Source: Endozoicomonas sp. G2_1 (GTDB lineage Bacteria > Pseudomonadota > Gammaproteobacteria > Enterobacterales > Alteromonadaceae). From it: a DNA stretch of 64,000 nucleotides. Made by a program: the position numbers and the translations under genes. The notes below the pieces were generated by a model. It had not been told where the DNA came from. It ran no database searches and saw nothing but the letters and a program-made list of their open reading frames with translations. This document shows, in pieces, positions 53,626 through 62,449 of the stretch. Position 1 is the first letter of the stretch. Each line of letters opens with the position of its first letter. Location of the stretch: NCBI RefSeq assembly GCF_017744155.1, contig NZ_JAGHQT010000016.1:1-64000 (forward strand). The letters are read 5' to 3'.

Positions 53626-55806
53626 ATGGAAAATATTATCAATCTAGGGTTAACGCAAGCACGTGATACCAAAGACTCAAGCAGTGCCAGTACTAGCGCC
53701 AATAGTGAGGGCGATAGTGGTTTTGCCAGCCTAGTAGAGCAACACATTAATGCAGGTAAAGCTGACAAAAGCAGGAAGGTTGAGGCAACAAATCGCCAGC
53801 GCGATGAGTTAACTGATAATAACGGTCAGCATGAAAGTTCGACCAAGCGTGATGATATTGCAGTCAAAAAGTCTAAAGCGGCAAATGCTGGCCTAGATAA
53901 AGAGAGACAAACCCGCACTGAATCGGCAGGTCAAGCGAACAAGACCGATGAACACCTCAATGAAGCCTCAGTTAAATCTGCTGCTATTGATAAGATTGAC
54001 CAAGAAACTGCCAGCCAGAGCAACCAAGCGACTAATGCTCAAACTAACAATAGCCAAGCAGACAATACTGATGCGAAAACGCCAGCGTTGAGTTCTGCGT
54101 CGAAATTACTTGAGTTAGTCAATCGCTCTGAACTATTGATACAACAAGACAATAACGCCAATGGTAAAAAGCTCGCTGATGGTGAAAGTCAAACTGATGA
54201 CGGGTTAATAACTTTACCTACAGAAAAGAGAACAAAACAAGATCGGTTGTTCACTAATACTCAAGGTATTGCGATTGATGGATCTAAGCAAGTAAGTAGT
54301 GCTACTAATACAGAGAGCACTGATACTGAAAACACTGACGACGGCCAGACGATTCAACGCATTCAAGCATTAGCCCAAGCCCAACAGAATAAAACCGAGC
54401 TGACTTCAAATGGCGAAGCTGGCAATAATAAGGCGGAAGCCGGCTCAGCGAGCAAAGTTACCGAGACAGCAAGATCCGTGCTTGACCACGAGTTGTCGAT
54501 AAAAGAGCGATTACTTGCTGGCAGGGGGGGTGATCTGAGTCAAAAGCATCTTATTGGTCAGCCACCAGGCGCATATGTCGACTCAGCGGCTAGCAGCGTT
54601 GTGTTAAGTCATGCCGCCAATAATAGTGAACAACAGATAAAGCAAACGTCAGCTGGGCAGGCACAGCAAATAGCGGCAGAACTCGCCAAAGTAAAAACAT
54701 CAGCAGAGAGTGAATTGGCCGCTCAACAACAAAGCTTGGAAGTTCAAACTGACGGTGACTTAGTCACAACCGCTAATACGCTGACACCTGATAGTGATGC
54801 TGTCTTGACCCAAAAAGCCGATACACAAGTTGCTGCTAATACAACTGGTACGCAACAGCAAACGGTTAATCTTAGCGGTGATAGTGGTGACAATGGTCAA
54901 GCTTTGACTGCACAGTCGTCTGAACTTTATGTCGGGCGCCAAGTCATTGCTGGCCAAGCTAACCCTGAACAAGAGCGAAACCTTAGTAGCCAAACTAACA
55001 GTCAAGCAAACACTGGCAGTCATCACCGCACAGTTGATTTAAGTGCTGGTGGACAAAGTAATACCTCTCAAGGTAATAGCCAAAGTTCAAGCAATCAGCA
55101 AGGGCAAAACAGTAATGCACAGCTGACAACTGAGCAACCGCTTGAACAAGATATTGTTGTTGCCGAGTCAGACAAAAACAGTTTAAAGCCTGAACAACAG
55201 GCCCATCGCAGCAGTGCTTTCCAAGCAACACTAGATGCGGCTTCACAGGCTAATGAGCGCAGTATCCAACAAGCGCGAACAAGCACTGAACAGCAGACCT
55301 ACTTAGATGAAGTCGCTAATCAGGTCACGCAAGACAATGTGCAAGTGCAGAAGAAGCAGGCAGCGCAACTTACCGAAACCATCAATATTTATCGCAAAGA
55401 CTTTAGTGCGCAACTCAAAGACAAAGTGATGGTAATGGTCTCGCAAAAGCTACAACAAGTTGATATTCAGTTAGATCCGCCTGAGCTTGGCAATGTTCAA
55501 GTGAGGGTTAACTTACAAAATGAGCAGGCAGCGGTCAGCTTTGTTGTTCAAAATCAGCAGGCAAAAGAGGCCTTAGAGCAAAACATTAACCGATTAAAAG
55601 ACATGCTAGCGGGCTCTGGCGTCGATGTCGGTGACGCTAACATCGAGCAAAGGGATCAGCAAAGCCAAGAACAGCTAGCACAAGGTGGTTCTGGCACTGG
55701 CCGTGGTGCTGAGCACCAAGAGCAAGACCATGGTCAAGTCGCAGAGCACGACCAACAAAGCTATATGGTTAAAGGTTCAGCAGTCGGCGTAGATTATTAC
55801 GCATAA
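53626..55806 (+). CDS. fliK: Flagellar hook-length control protein FliK
   Basis: The protein is 726 residues, long for the family (about 375-405 in enterics). Residues 1-580 are low-complexity, rich in Gln, Asn, Ser, Ala and Thr, as expected of an unfolded molecular ruler. The C-terminal Flg_hook domain (about 590-680: VDIQLDPPELGNVQVRV ... ALEQNINRLKDMLAGSGV) switches export specificity. A 239-base gap precedes it; no convincing promoter is seen. Confidence 0.93.
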   Translation: MENIINLGLTQARDTKDSSSASTSANSEGDSGFASLVEQHINAGKADKSRKVEATNRQRDELTDNNGQHESSTKRDDIAVKKSKAANAGLDKERQTRTESAGQANKTDEHLNEASVKSAAIDKIDQETASQSNQATNAQTNNSQADNTDAKTPALSSASKLLELVNRSELLIQQDNNANGKKLADGESQTDDGLITLPTEKRTKQDRLFTNTQGIAIDGSKQVSSATNTESTDTENTDDGQTIQRIQALAQAQQNKTELTSNGEAGNNKAEAGSASKVTETARSVLDHELSIKERLLAGRGGDLSQKHLIGQPPGAYVDSAASSVVLSHAANNSEQQIKQTSAGQAQQIAAELAKVKTSAESELAAQQQSLEVQTDGDLVTTANTLTPDSDAVLTQKADTQVAANTTGTQQQTVNLSGDSGDNGQALTAQSSELYVGRQVIAGQANPEQERNLSSQTNSQANTGSHHRTVDLSAGGQSNTSQGNSQSSSNQQGQNSNAQLTTEQPLEQDIVVAESDKNSLKPEQQAHRSSAFQATLDAASQANERSIQQARTSTEQQTYLDEVANQVTQDNVQVQKKQAAQLTETINIYRKDFSAQLKDKVMVMVSQKLQQVDIQLDPPELGNVQVRVNLQNEQAAVSFVVQNQQAKEALEQNINRLKDMLAGSGVDVGDANIEQRDQQSQEQLAQGGSGTGRGAEHQEQDHGQVAEHDQQSYMVKGSAVGVDYYA

Positions 55807-55892
55807 TTGTTGAAAACTCATTGGCTTGAATGGTTTTCAGCGATATAGTTTGAACTTATAAATTGATTAGTGCTGAACTGGGACTTGATAGC

Positions 55893-56432
55893 ATGGCAGA
55901 TGAAAACGAGTTAGAACTAGATAACGGCGGTGGTAAAAAGAAAAAAATGATGTTGATCATCATTATTGTTGTTGTTTTAGCGGCCGCTGGTGGTGGAGCA
56001 TTTTTCTTTCTCAGTGGTGGCGAACCTGAAGTCAGTGAAGAAGAGGCTGCTGCAGCGCTTGATTCTGGTGAAGCGCCTGCCGAAGTTGCCGATGCTGGTG
56101 CGGCTGAAGTTGGCAGTGCTTTGTATGTGCCAATGCCGAGACCATTTCGTTTCAATGTGCCGGGAGCCTCTCGTGATCGCTTTGTTGAAATTCGAGTACA
56201 GCTGTTGGTGCGTGGCGCAGACAACGAAGAAATTGCCAAAAAACACGTACCTTTATTGGAAAGCACCTTTTTAGGCGTATTTTCTCAAGCCAATGCTGAT
56301 GATCTTGCGACCAGCGCGGGTAAAACCTCTTTGAAACAATTGTCATTGACTGAAGTACAAAAAGTGATGATGGATATTGAAGATAAAAAAGTGGTTGAAA
56401 AAGTCTTGTTTACTGGCTTTGTAATGCAGTAA
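55893..56432 (+). CDS. fliL: Flagellar basal body-associated protein FliL
   Basis: The 179-residue inner-membrane protein is associated with the stator. A short acidic cytoplasmic tail and KKKKM lead into one transmembrane segment (LIIIIVVVLAAAGGGAFFFL). An acidic Ala/Glu-rich linker and the periplasmic stomatin-like domain follow (VPMPRPFRFNVPG ... VEIRVQLLVRG). The ATG at 55893 is chosen; an earlier in-frame TTG at 55863 has no ribosome site. Confidence 0.95.
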   Translation: MADENELELDNGGGKKKKMMLIIIIVVVLAAAGGGAFFFLSGGEPEVSEEEAAAALDSGEAPAEVADAGAAEVGSALYVPMPRPFRFNVPGASRDRFVEIRVQLLVRGADNEEIAKKHVPLLESTFLGVFSQANADDLATSAGKTSLKQLSLTEVQKVMMDIEDKKVVEKVLFTGFVMQ

Positions 56433-56479
56433 TTAACTGCGTTAACAAATGTTTAGCTAATTAACTAAGAGTGTGATTT

Positions 56480-57547
56480 GTGAGCGATTTATTATCACAA
56501 GACGAAATTGATGCGCTACTACACGGCGTTGATGATGTCGAAGAAGAGGAAATAGTAGAGGACTCTGCCAGCGTTGAAGGCATGAGCGATTACGACTTTT
56601 CGTCTCAAGACAGAATTGTTCGTGGTCGAATGCCGACCTTAGAAATGGTTAATGAACGTTTTGCTCGTCACATGCGCATCAGTTTATTTAATATGATGCG
56701 TCGTACCGCTGAGGTGTCAATCAACGGTATTCAAATGATCAAGTTTGGTGAGTACGTACACACTTTATTCGTACCGACTAGCTTGAATATGGTGCGCTTC
56801 AGGCCGCTTAAAGGTACTGGCCTTATTACCATGGAAGCGCGTTTAGTTTTCATTTTGGTGGATAATTTTTTCGGTGGTGACGGTCGCTATCACGCCAAAA
56901 TTGAAGGTCGTGAGTTTACGCCAACAGAACGCCGTATTATTCAAATGTTACTCAAGCTAATTTTTGAAGACTACAAAGAAGCTTGGTCGCCAGTGATGGA
57001 TGTGTCTTTTGAATACCTCGACTCTGAAGTTAACCCATCAATGGCAAACATTGTCAGCCCAACTGAAGTGGTTGTGATCAGCTCTTTCCACATTGAACTT
57101 GACGGCGGCGGTGGTGATTTCCATGTTGCTTTGCCGTATTCAATGTTAGAGCCAATTCGTGAATTACTCGATGCTGGTGTCCAAAGTGATAAAGAAGACA
57201 CTGACATGCGTTGGTCGAAGGCGTTGCGCGATGAAATTATGGACGTGCCGATTAATTTAAATACCAAGTTCTTAGAAGTTGATTTACCGCTGCAACAGGT
57301 GATGGAGCTACAGGCAGGGGATATTATCCCGATTGAAATGCCAGATCACGTCACTGTGTTAGTGGAAGATTTACCGACTTATCGCGCCAAGTTAGGCCGC
57401 AGTCGAGATAATGTCGCGTTGCAAATTGAGTCGAAAATTAAACGTCCTGAGTCAGTTAAGAATGAACTGACCATATTGACAAAAGGTGGTAAGCGCTTAG
57501 ATAGCGATGCCGAATTACACCTACTCGAAGACGATTTAGAGTATTAA
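56480..57547 (+). CDS. fliM: Flagellar motor switch protein FliM
   Basis: The 355-residue C-ring protein binds CheY-P. The N-terminal CheY-binding peptide LLSQDEIDALLHG is present. The middle CheC-like domain and the C-terminal FliN-like SpoA domain (QLQAGDIIPIEMP region) follow. The start is a GTG. It is 30 bases before fliN. Confidence 0.98.
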   Translation: MSDLLSQDEIDALLHGVDDVEEEEIVEDSASVEGMSDYDFSSQDRIVRGRMPTLEMVNERFARHMRISLFNMMRRTAEVSINGIQMIKFGEYVHTLFVPTSLNMVRFRPLKGTGLITMEARLVFILVDNFFGGDGRYHAKIEGREFTPTERRIIQMLLKLIFEDYKEAWSPVMDVSFEYLDSEVNPSMANIVSPTEVVVISSFHIELDGGGGDFHVALPYSMLEPIRELLDAGVQSDKEDTDMRWSKALRDEIMDVPINLNTKFLEVDLPLQQVMELQAGDIIPIEMPDHVTVLVEDLPTYRAKLGRSRDNVALQIESKIKRPESVKNELTILTKGGKRLDSDAELHLLEDDLEY

Positions 57548-57577
57548 ACCTTAGCATTACATCCTATTGAGGTTGAC

Positions 57578-57976
57578 ATGAGTACAGAAAACGAAGATGG
57601 CTTAGATATGTGGGCCGAAGCGATGGACGAGCAAGCTGCTGCTGAAGCGGGGCAAGCTGAAGCCGTTGAGCTTGAAGAACTGCAAGACAGTGATAGTCCA
57701 ATTAGCAGTGAAGAAAAACGCAAATTAGACACCATTTTAGATATTCCCGTGACCATTTCAATGGAAGTGGGGCGCAGTCAAATCAGTATCCGCAACCTAC
57801 TGCAATTGAACCAAGGTTCTGTTGTTGAGCTTGACCGCGTCGCGGGTGAAGCGCTTGATGTTTTGGTTAACGGTACGTTAATCGCTCATGGCGAAGTCGT
57901 TGTGGTCAACGACAAGTTTGGTATTCGTTTAACTGACGTGATTAGCCAAGTAGAGCGCATTAAAAAGCTCAAATAG
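57578..57976 (+). CDS. fliN: Flagellar motor switch protein FliN
   Basis: The 132-residue SpoA-domain protein of the C ring has an acidic N-terminal 45 residues. The domain IPVTISMEVGRSQISIRNLLQLNQGSVVELDRVAGE follows. The stop codon overlaps the possible start of fliO. Confidence 0.98.
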   Translation: MSTENEDGLDMWAEAMDEQAAAEAGQAEAVELEELQDSDSPISSEEKRKLDTILDIPVTISMEVGRSQISIRNLLQLNQGSVVELDRVAGEALDVLVNGTLIAHGEVVVVNDKFGIRLTDVISQVERIKKLK

Positions 57977-57984
57977 TGGTATTG

Positions 57985-58623
57985 ATGAACAACAAGCCAA
58001 AGCCAGTCGTACCTAGTTTTTTATTGGTATGGTTGTTAGTCTTCAATTTTCTGGGGTTGAGTGCTAGTAGCTTTGCTCAGGAAGGTGAGCTAGGTACGGA
58101 ACAGCAACAAATAACTCAAGGCCAAGAATTGCCAAAGCCTGAGCCAGAACTTGAGTCAGAATTAGTTCAAGAAAAGGCCATTGAGCAAAAAGCTACGGTA
58201 AAGCAAACATCTGATATTCAAGCTGATAAAGTATCAACCAGCACCACGAGTAAAGGTGAAACAGTTCGAGTTGGCCAGCACACAGCGAGTAATAACCTAG
58301 ACGCCATGAGTATGATTTTGTCGCTGTTTATGGTGTTGGCATTAATCATTGTCGCTGCTTTATTGCTTAAGCGCTTTCAATTGATTAGGCCGCAGTCGGC
58401 ACAGCTTAAATTAGTGACGAGCTTGCATTTGTCGGCGAAAGAAAAGTTAGTTGTTGTACAAGTTGGTGAGCAGCAATTGTTACTCGGAATAAGTGGTCAG
58501 CAAATTAACTTGTTACATAAGCTCGAACAAGCATTACCAGATGAAAAAATGGCAACTGCAGAGTTAGGTCAAAACTTGTCGCAAGTTATTGGCAAATATT
58601 TAAACAAAGGCCACAGTAGGTAA
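57985..58623 (+). CDS. fliO: Flagellar biosynthesis protein FliO
   Basis: The 212-residue protein helps assemble the FliP export gate. A signal-like N-terminus (SFLLVWLLVFNFLGLSASSFA) leads to a Glu/Gln-rich periplasmic stretch. One transmembrane segment (MILSLFMVLALIIVAALLLKRF) and a small cytoplasmic domain (LVTSLHLSAKEKLVVVQVGEQQLLLGI) follow. A GTG at 57976 is an alternative start three codons earlier. Confidence 0.9.
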   Translation: MNNKPKPVVPSFLLVWLLVFNFLGLSASSFAQEGELGTEQQQITQGQELPKPEPELESELVQEKAIEQKATVKQTSDIQADKVSTSTTSKGETVRVGQHTASNNLDAMSMILSLFMVLALIIVAALLLKRFQLIRPQSAQLKLVTSLHLSAKEKLVVVQVGEQQLLLGISGQQINLLHKLEQALPDEKMATAELGQNLSQVIGKYLNKGHSR

Positions 58624-58659
58624 CATAAACTGTCTACGAATAAAGGCACAAAAGATAAG

Positions 58660-59436
58660 ATGTTCAAACCTAGAGTAAACAAATTTATTGCCGCAATTGC
58701 ACTGTTAGTGCTAAGTGCACTGACGGGTGTTAGCTACGCTCAAGAAGCATTGTCACTGCCTGCCGTCACCTTAACCACCAATCCTGACGGTTCTCAAGAG
58801 TACTCAGTTACCCTGCAAATTCTAATTTTCATGACGGCACTGAGCTTTATTCCAGCAGCCGTGATCATGATGACCTCGTTTACTCGGATTGTGGTCGTGA
58901 TGGCCATTCTTCGCCAGGCCTTTGGTTTACAGCAAACGCCCTCGAACCAAGTGATTATTGGCATTACTTTGTTTTTAACCCTGTTTATTATGACGCCGGT
59001 TTATAACGAAGTAAATGAAACGGCAATTCAACCTTATTTAGCTGAGCAAATGACGACGGTTGAAGCTATTGATAAAGCCAAGGTGCCGATTCGCGCCTTT
59101 ATGTTGGCGCAAACAAGGGTGAAGGACTTAGATACTTTGGCGGCAATGGCCGGTATCGAAGCGGTTGAACAACCAACTGAGCTTCCGATGACGGTCATCA
59201 TACCGGCATTTGTGATTAGCGAACTTAAAACCGCTTTTCAAATCGGCTTTATTTTGTTTATTCCGTTTTTGATTATCGATTTAGTGGTTGCCAGTATTCT
59301 GATGGCAATGGGTATGATGATGCTCTCGCCAATGATTGTCTCTTTGCCGTTTAAGTTGATGCTATTTGTTTTAGTTGACGGTTGGAATCTGGTCATCGGC
59401 ACCCTTGCCACCAGTTATGGTATGGGAGCAACTTAA
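58660..59436 (+). CDS. fliP: Flagellar export gate protein FliP
   Basis: The 258-residue protein has a cleavable signal and four membrane segments. Diagnostic parts are [29 protein letters not shown] and [44 protein letters not shown]. It forms the export pore with FliQ and FliR. Its stop overlaps the fliQ start codon. Confidence 0.98.
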   Translation: MFKPRVNKFIAAIALLVLSALTGVSYAQEALSLPAVTLTTNPDGSQEYSVTLQILIFMTALSFIPAAVIMMTSFTRIVVVMAILRQAFGLQQTPSNQVIIGITLFLTLFIMTPVYNEVNETAIQPYLAEQMTTVEAIDKAKVPIRAFMLAQTRVKDLDTLAAMAGIEAVEQPTELPMTVIIPAFVISELKTAFQIGFILFIPFLIIDLVVASILMAMGMMMLSPMIVSLPFKLMLFVLVDGWNLVIGTLATSYGMGAT

Positions 59437-59705
59437 TGAGCCCCGAGGTCTTCGTTGATATTTTGCGGGATGCGCTATTTTTGGTGATTGTACTGGTGAG
59501 TGCCGTGATTATTCCCAGCCTTATCGTCGGTCTTATTGTTGCCGTCTTTCAAGCGGCAACCTCTATCAATGAACAAACCTTAAGTTTTCTACCTCGCTTA
59601 GTTATCACACTTTTAGCGCTTATTTTTGGCGGTCATTGGTTAGTGCAAAAGTTAATGGACTACACTTTTCGCCTGATCGCAAGTATTCCAAGTGTTATTA
59701 GTTAA
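59436..59705 (+). CDS. fliQ: Flagellar export gate protein FliQ
   Basis: This is an 89-residue protein with two membrane segments. [33 protein letters not shown] and FQAATSINEQTLSFLPRL are the family signature. The start is the ATG at 59436, overlapping the last base of the fliP stop; longer in-frame versions would run inside fliP. Confidence 0.97.
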   Translation: MSPEVFVDILRDALFLVIVLVSAVIIPSLIVGLIVAVFQAATSINEQTLSFLPRLVITLLALIFGGHWLVQKLMDYTFRLIASIPSVIS

Positions 59706-59737
59706 CGCCGTAGTAAGAGTGCAAGTGGGAGCTGATA

Positions 59738-60523
59738 GTGGAATATACTGAAGCAATCATCAACCAATATCTTGCGGACTTCTTACTGCCACTGGCTCGA
59801 ATATCTGCATTAGTGATGGCGATGATAGGGTTAGGGGCGCAAACCATCCCAAACCGCATCAAAATTGCGCTCTGTGTTTTAATTACTATTGCGGTAATGC
59901 CAGCAATACCTCCCGCTAAAGTCGAGTCAATGTTTAGTTTTGCCACGACACTATTGATTTTACAACAAATGATGATTGGTGTCATGTTAGGCTTTGTCAC
60001 TGTTATGGTGGTCAATACTTTTACTTTAGCAGGCCAGATTATTGCCATGCAAACCGGTTTGGGTTTTGCGTCATTAGTTGATCCTGCCAGTGGTACCAGC
60101 GTACCTGCTGTTGGTCAGTTTTTCTTGATTTTGTCGACATTACTGTTTTGGGCAATGGATGGACATTTGGCCTTTTTGCAGTTTATTGTCGCTAGCTTCG
60201 ATACCTTACCTATTCCTTTAGAAGGCTTTGATTCAAGTAAGTTCAAAGCTATTGCCGACTGGGGCCGTTGGATGTTTGCGACCGCATTGTCGATGGCAAT
60301 TGCACCGTTAACTGCGATGCTGCTGATTAATTTCTCGTTTGGCATTATGACCAGAGCAGCACCACAACTAAACATTTTTGCCATTGGTTTCCCGATTACC
60401 ATGACCGCTGGTTTGTTGATTATGTGGTTGACCATGGGAGATTTCTTTAGTCACTTTGAGCTTCAGTGGCAGCGCGCAATAGAGTTTAGTTGCGACCTAA
60501 TTAATTGTCAGGAGCGCAATTAA
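59738..60523 (+). CDS. fliR: Flagellar export gate protein FliR
   Basis: The 261-residue protein has about six membrane segments and contains AMQTGLGFASLVDPASGTSVPAVGQFF, the FliR signature. The start is a GTG with GGGAG upstream. Its stop overlaps the flhB start (TAATG). Confidence 0.97.
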   Translation: MEYTEAIINQYLADFLLPLARISALVMAMIGLGAQTIPNRIKIALCVLITIAVMPAIPPAKVESMFSFATTLLILQQMMIGVMLGFVTVMVVNTFTLAGQIIAMQTGLGFASLVDPASGTSVPAVGQFFLILSTLLFWAMDGHLAFLQFIVASFDTLPIPLEGFDSSKFKAIADWGRWMFATALSMAIAPLTAMLLINFSFGIMTRAAPQLNIFAIGFPITMTAGLLIMWLTMGDFFSHFELQWQRAIEFSCDLINCQERN

Positions 60524-61653
60524 TGGCTGAGTCTGATAGCGGTGAACGCACCGAACAACCGACAGCAAAAAAGCTGTCGGAAGCTCGAAGTAAGGGCCAA
60601 ATAGCACGCTCAAAAGAGCTTGGCACTATGTTTGTTCTAGTGGGCTCAGCGGTATCTTTGATGTTTACTGGCGGTTTACTTGTTGACGCGCTTAAAGGCA
60701 TTATGAAGCGCTTGTTCAGCTTGAATAGGCAAGAAGCGATGGATGTTCATGCCTTGTCTCAAGTCATTTCAGATGCGATCACGGTACTCATTCCGCCGCT
60801 GGCGTGGATTTTTGTTATTATTATGCTGGCGGCATTTATTGGCAATACACTGCTCGGCGGCATGAATTTTTCGTGGGAAGCAGCTGCACCGAAAGCAAAT
60901 AAACTGTCACCAATTGCGGGTTTTAAGCGCATGTTTGGCGTACAAGCCATGGTTGAGTTTATCAAGTCGTTGCTCAAGTTTTTTGTTGTTGCTATTACTT
61001 CATATTTTTTGTTGTACGGTTTATTCGAACAAATTCTCGGTTTGAGTAAAGAAGCTATTCCGATAAATTTTGCCCATGCGGTTGAACTGTTACTCTGGAT
61101 GTTTTTTGCTTTAACTCTGTCACTAGTGATTATTGCTGTGGTTGATGCGCCATATCAGGTGTGGAATCACAATCGCGAATTGAAAATGACTAAGCAAGAA
61201 GTCAAAGACGAAATGAAAAATACTGAGGGTAGCCCCGAAATTAAAGGGCGAATTCGAAAGACTCAGTACGAAATGTCACAGCGCCGAATGATGGCAGAAG
61301 TACCTAATGCCGATGTTGTTATTACCAATCCAACTCATTTTTCAGTTGCGTTAAAGTACGATGTTGATGGTTCTCGGGCACCAATTGTTATTGCCAAAGG
61401 TATTGACGAAATGGCGCTGCATATTCGCAAAATAGCCAAAGAGCACGAAGTCGAGATTATTGCTTCACCAGCGCTTGCTCGCTCACTTTATTACACCACT
61501 GAGTTAGATGAAGATGTGCCTGAGCAGCTGTTCGCGGCGGTCGCTCAAGTATTGGCCTTTGTTTTTCAACTAGATATGTATAAAAAAGGTCAATCATCAA
61601 GACCGAAGGCCCTAGCGAAAAACCTACCAATTCCCGACGATTATCGCTATTAA
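60523..61653 (+). CDS. flhB: Flagellar export switch protein FlhB
   Basis: The 376-residue protein has four membrane segments and a cytoplasmic domain that self-cleaves between Asn269 and Pro270 in the motif NPTH. The N-terminus GERTEQPTAKKLSEARSKGQIARSKEL is typical. Cleavage switches export from hook to filament substrates together with FliK. AGGAGCG precedes the ATG; an in-frame start at 60505 lies inside fliR and is rejected. Confidence 0.98.
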   Translation: MAESDSGERTEQPTAKKLSEARSKGQIARSKELGTMFVLVGSAVSLMFTGGLLVDALKGIMKRLFSLNRQEAMDVHALSQVISDAITVLIPPLAWIFVIIMLAAFIGNTLLGGMNFSWEAAAPKANKLSPIAGFKRMFGVQAMVEFIKSLLKFFVVAITSYFLLYGLFEQILGLSKEAIPINFAHAVELLLWMFFALTLSLVIIAVVDAPYQVWNHNRELKMTKQEVKDEMKNTEGSPEIKGRIRKTQYEMSQRRMMAEVPNADVVITNPTHFSVALKYDVDGSRAPIVIAKGIDEMALHIRKIAKEHEVEIIASPALARSLYYTTELDEDVPEQLFAAVAQVLAFVFQLDMYKKGQSSRPKALAKNLPIPDDYRY

Positions 61654-61752
61654 TCTCACTGATAATCGCTATTGCCGATCTGGTTGTGCTTTAACGACCA
61701 TAGTGCCTTAAAGTAGGCCTGTATTAGCGAAAAGATATTAATAGAGGCACTT

Positions 61753-62364
61753 ATGGCAGATGACTTTACTCAGTTAACGACACCTGATTATGGCAATATT
61801 CTTGGTCGGCAACAATTTATGGATTTATCTATTAAGCCTTTGTGGCTGCCAATGCCACCAATCTCTGGGCCAGCTTACACTGTGCAGCTTAGCGCAGGTG
61901 ATCACCTGATGATGCACGCCGCAATTTATCAAGCACCACCGGGCTCAATTATCGTCGTCGATGGCGTTGATTGTCAGTTTGCTGTTGCTGGTGGCAATGT
62001 GTGTGCCGTAGCTCAGCAGCGGGGGATTAAAGGCTTTATTGTTGATGGTGTCATTCGCGATTTAGTTGAAGTACAACAGAGCAAGTTTCCGGTTTTTGCC
62101 CGAGGTATTTTTCCGGTACCGGGCAGTAAAAATTGTTTTCACCCACTTGCTCAGCCGATTAACTGTGGCGGCGTCACGGTTGAAACTGGTGATATTGTTG
62201 TCGCCGATATCGATGGTATTGCGGTGATTCCTCAGGCCAGTGCTAGTGAAGTTTTTAGTAAAGCAAAGGCTAAGGCCGATCAAGAAGCGTCGATGTCTTT
62301 AGCCGATTGGCGTCAGCATCATGAAAGCCGGATTGAACAAGCATTGCTAAAAGCTCAGCAGTAA
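61753..62364 (+). CDS. RraA-like/class II pyruvate aldolase-family protein
   Basis: The 203-residue protein has the RraA fold. The conserved glycine motif GGN (80-82) and IVDGVIRD with Arg102-Asp103 match the metal- and pyruvate-binding site of HMG/CHA aldolases. It may therefore be an aldolase or decarboxylase on an oxaloacetate-like acid rather than an RNase E inhibitor. It sits in the same direction between flhB (99-base gap) and flhA (85-base gap), where no flagellar role is known. A GAGG ribosome site precedes the ATG. Confidence 0.82.
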   Translation: MADDFTQLTTPDYGNILGRQQFMDLSIKPLWLPMPPISGPAYTVQLSAGDHLMMHAAIYQAPPGSIIVVDGVDCQFAVAGGNVCAVAQQRGIKGFIVDGVIRDLVEVQQSKFPVFARGIFPVPGSKNCFHPLAQPINCGGVTVETGDIVVADIDGIAVIPQASASEVFSKAKAKADQEASMSLADWRQHHESRIEQALLKAQQ

Positions 62365-62449
62365 TTTCAGTTAATCTTGCTTCTTGGTCTAGTTATTGCT
62401 GACTAGCTGTTTATTAGTATAAACGCGTCAAAAAACTATCAGAGAAGCA

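Noticed and set aside
54760-55286. Open frames antisense to fliK
   Set aside because: Low-complexity reverse reading of the Gln/Asn/Ser-rich fliK region.
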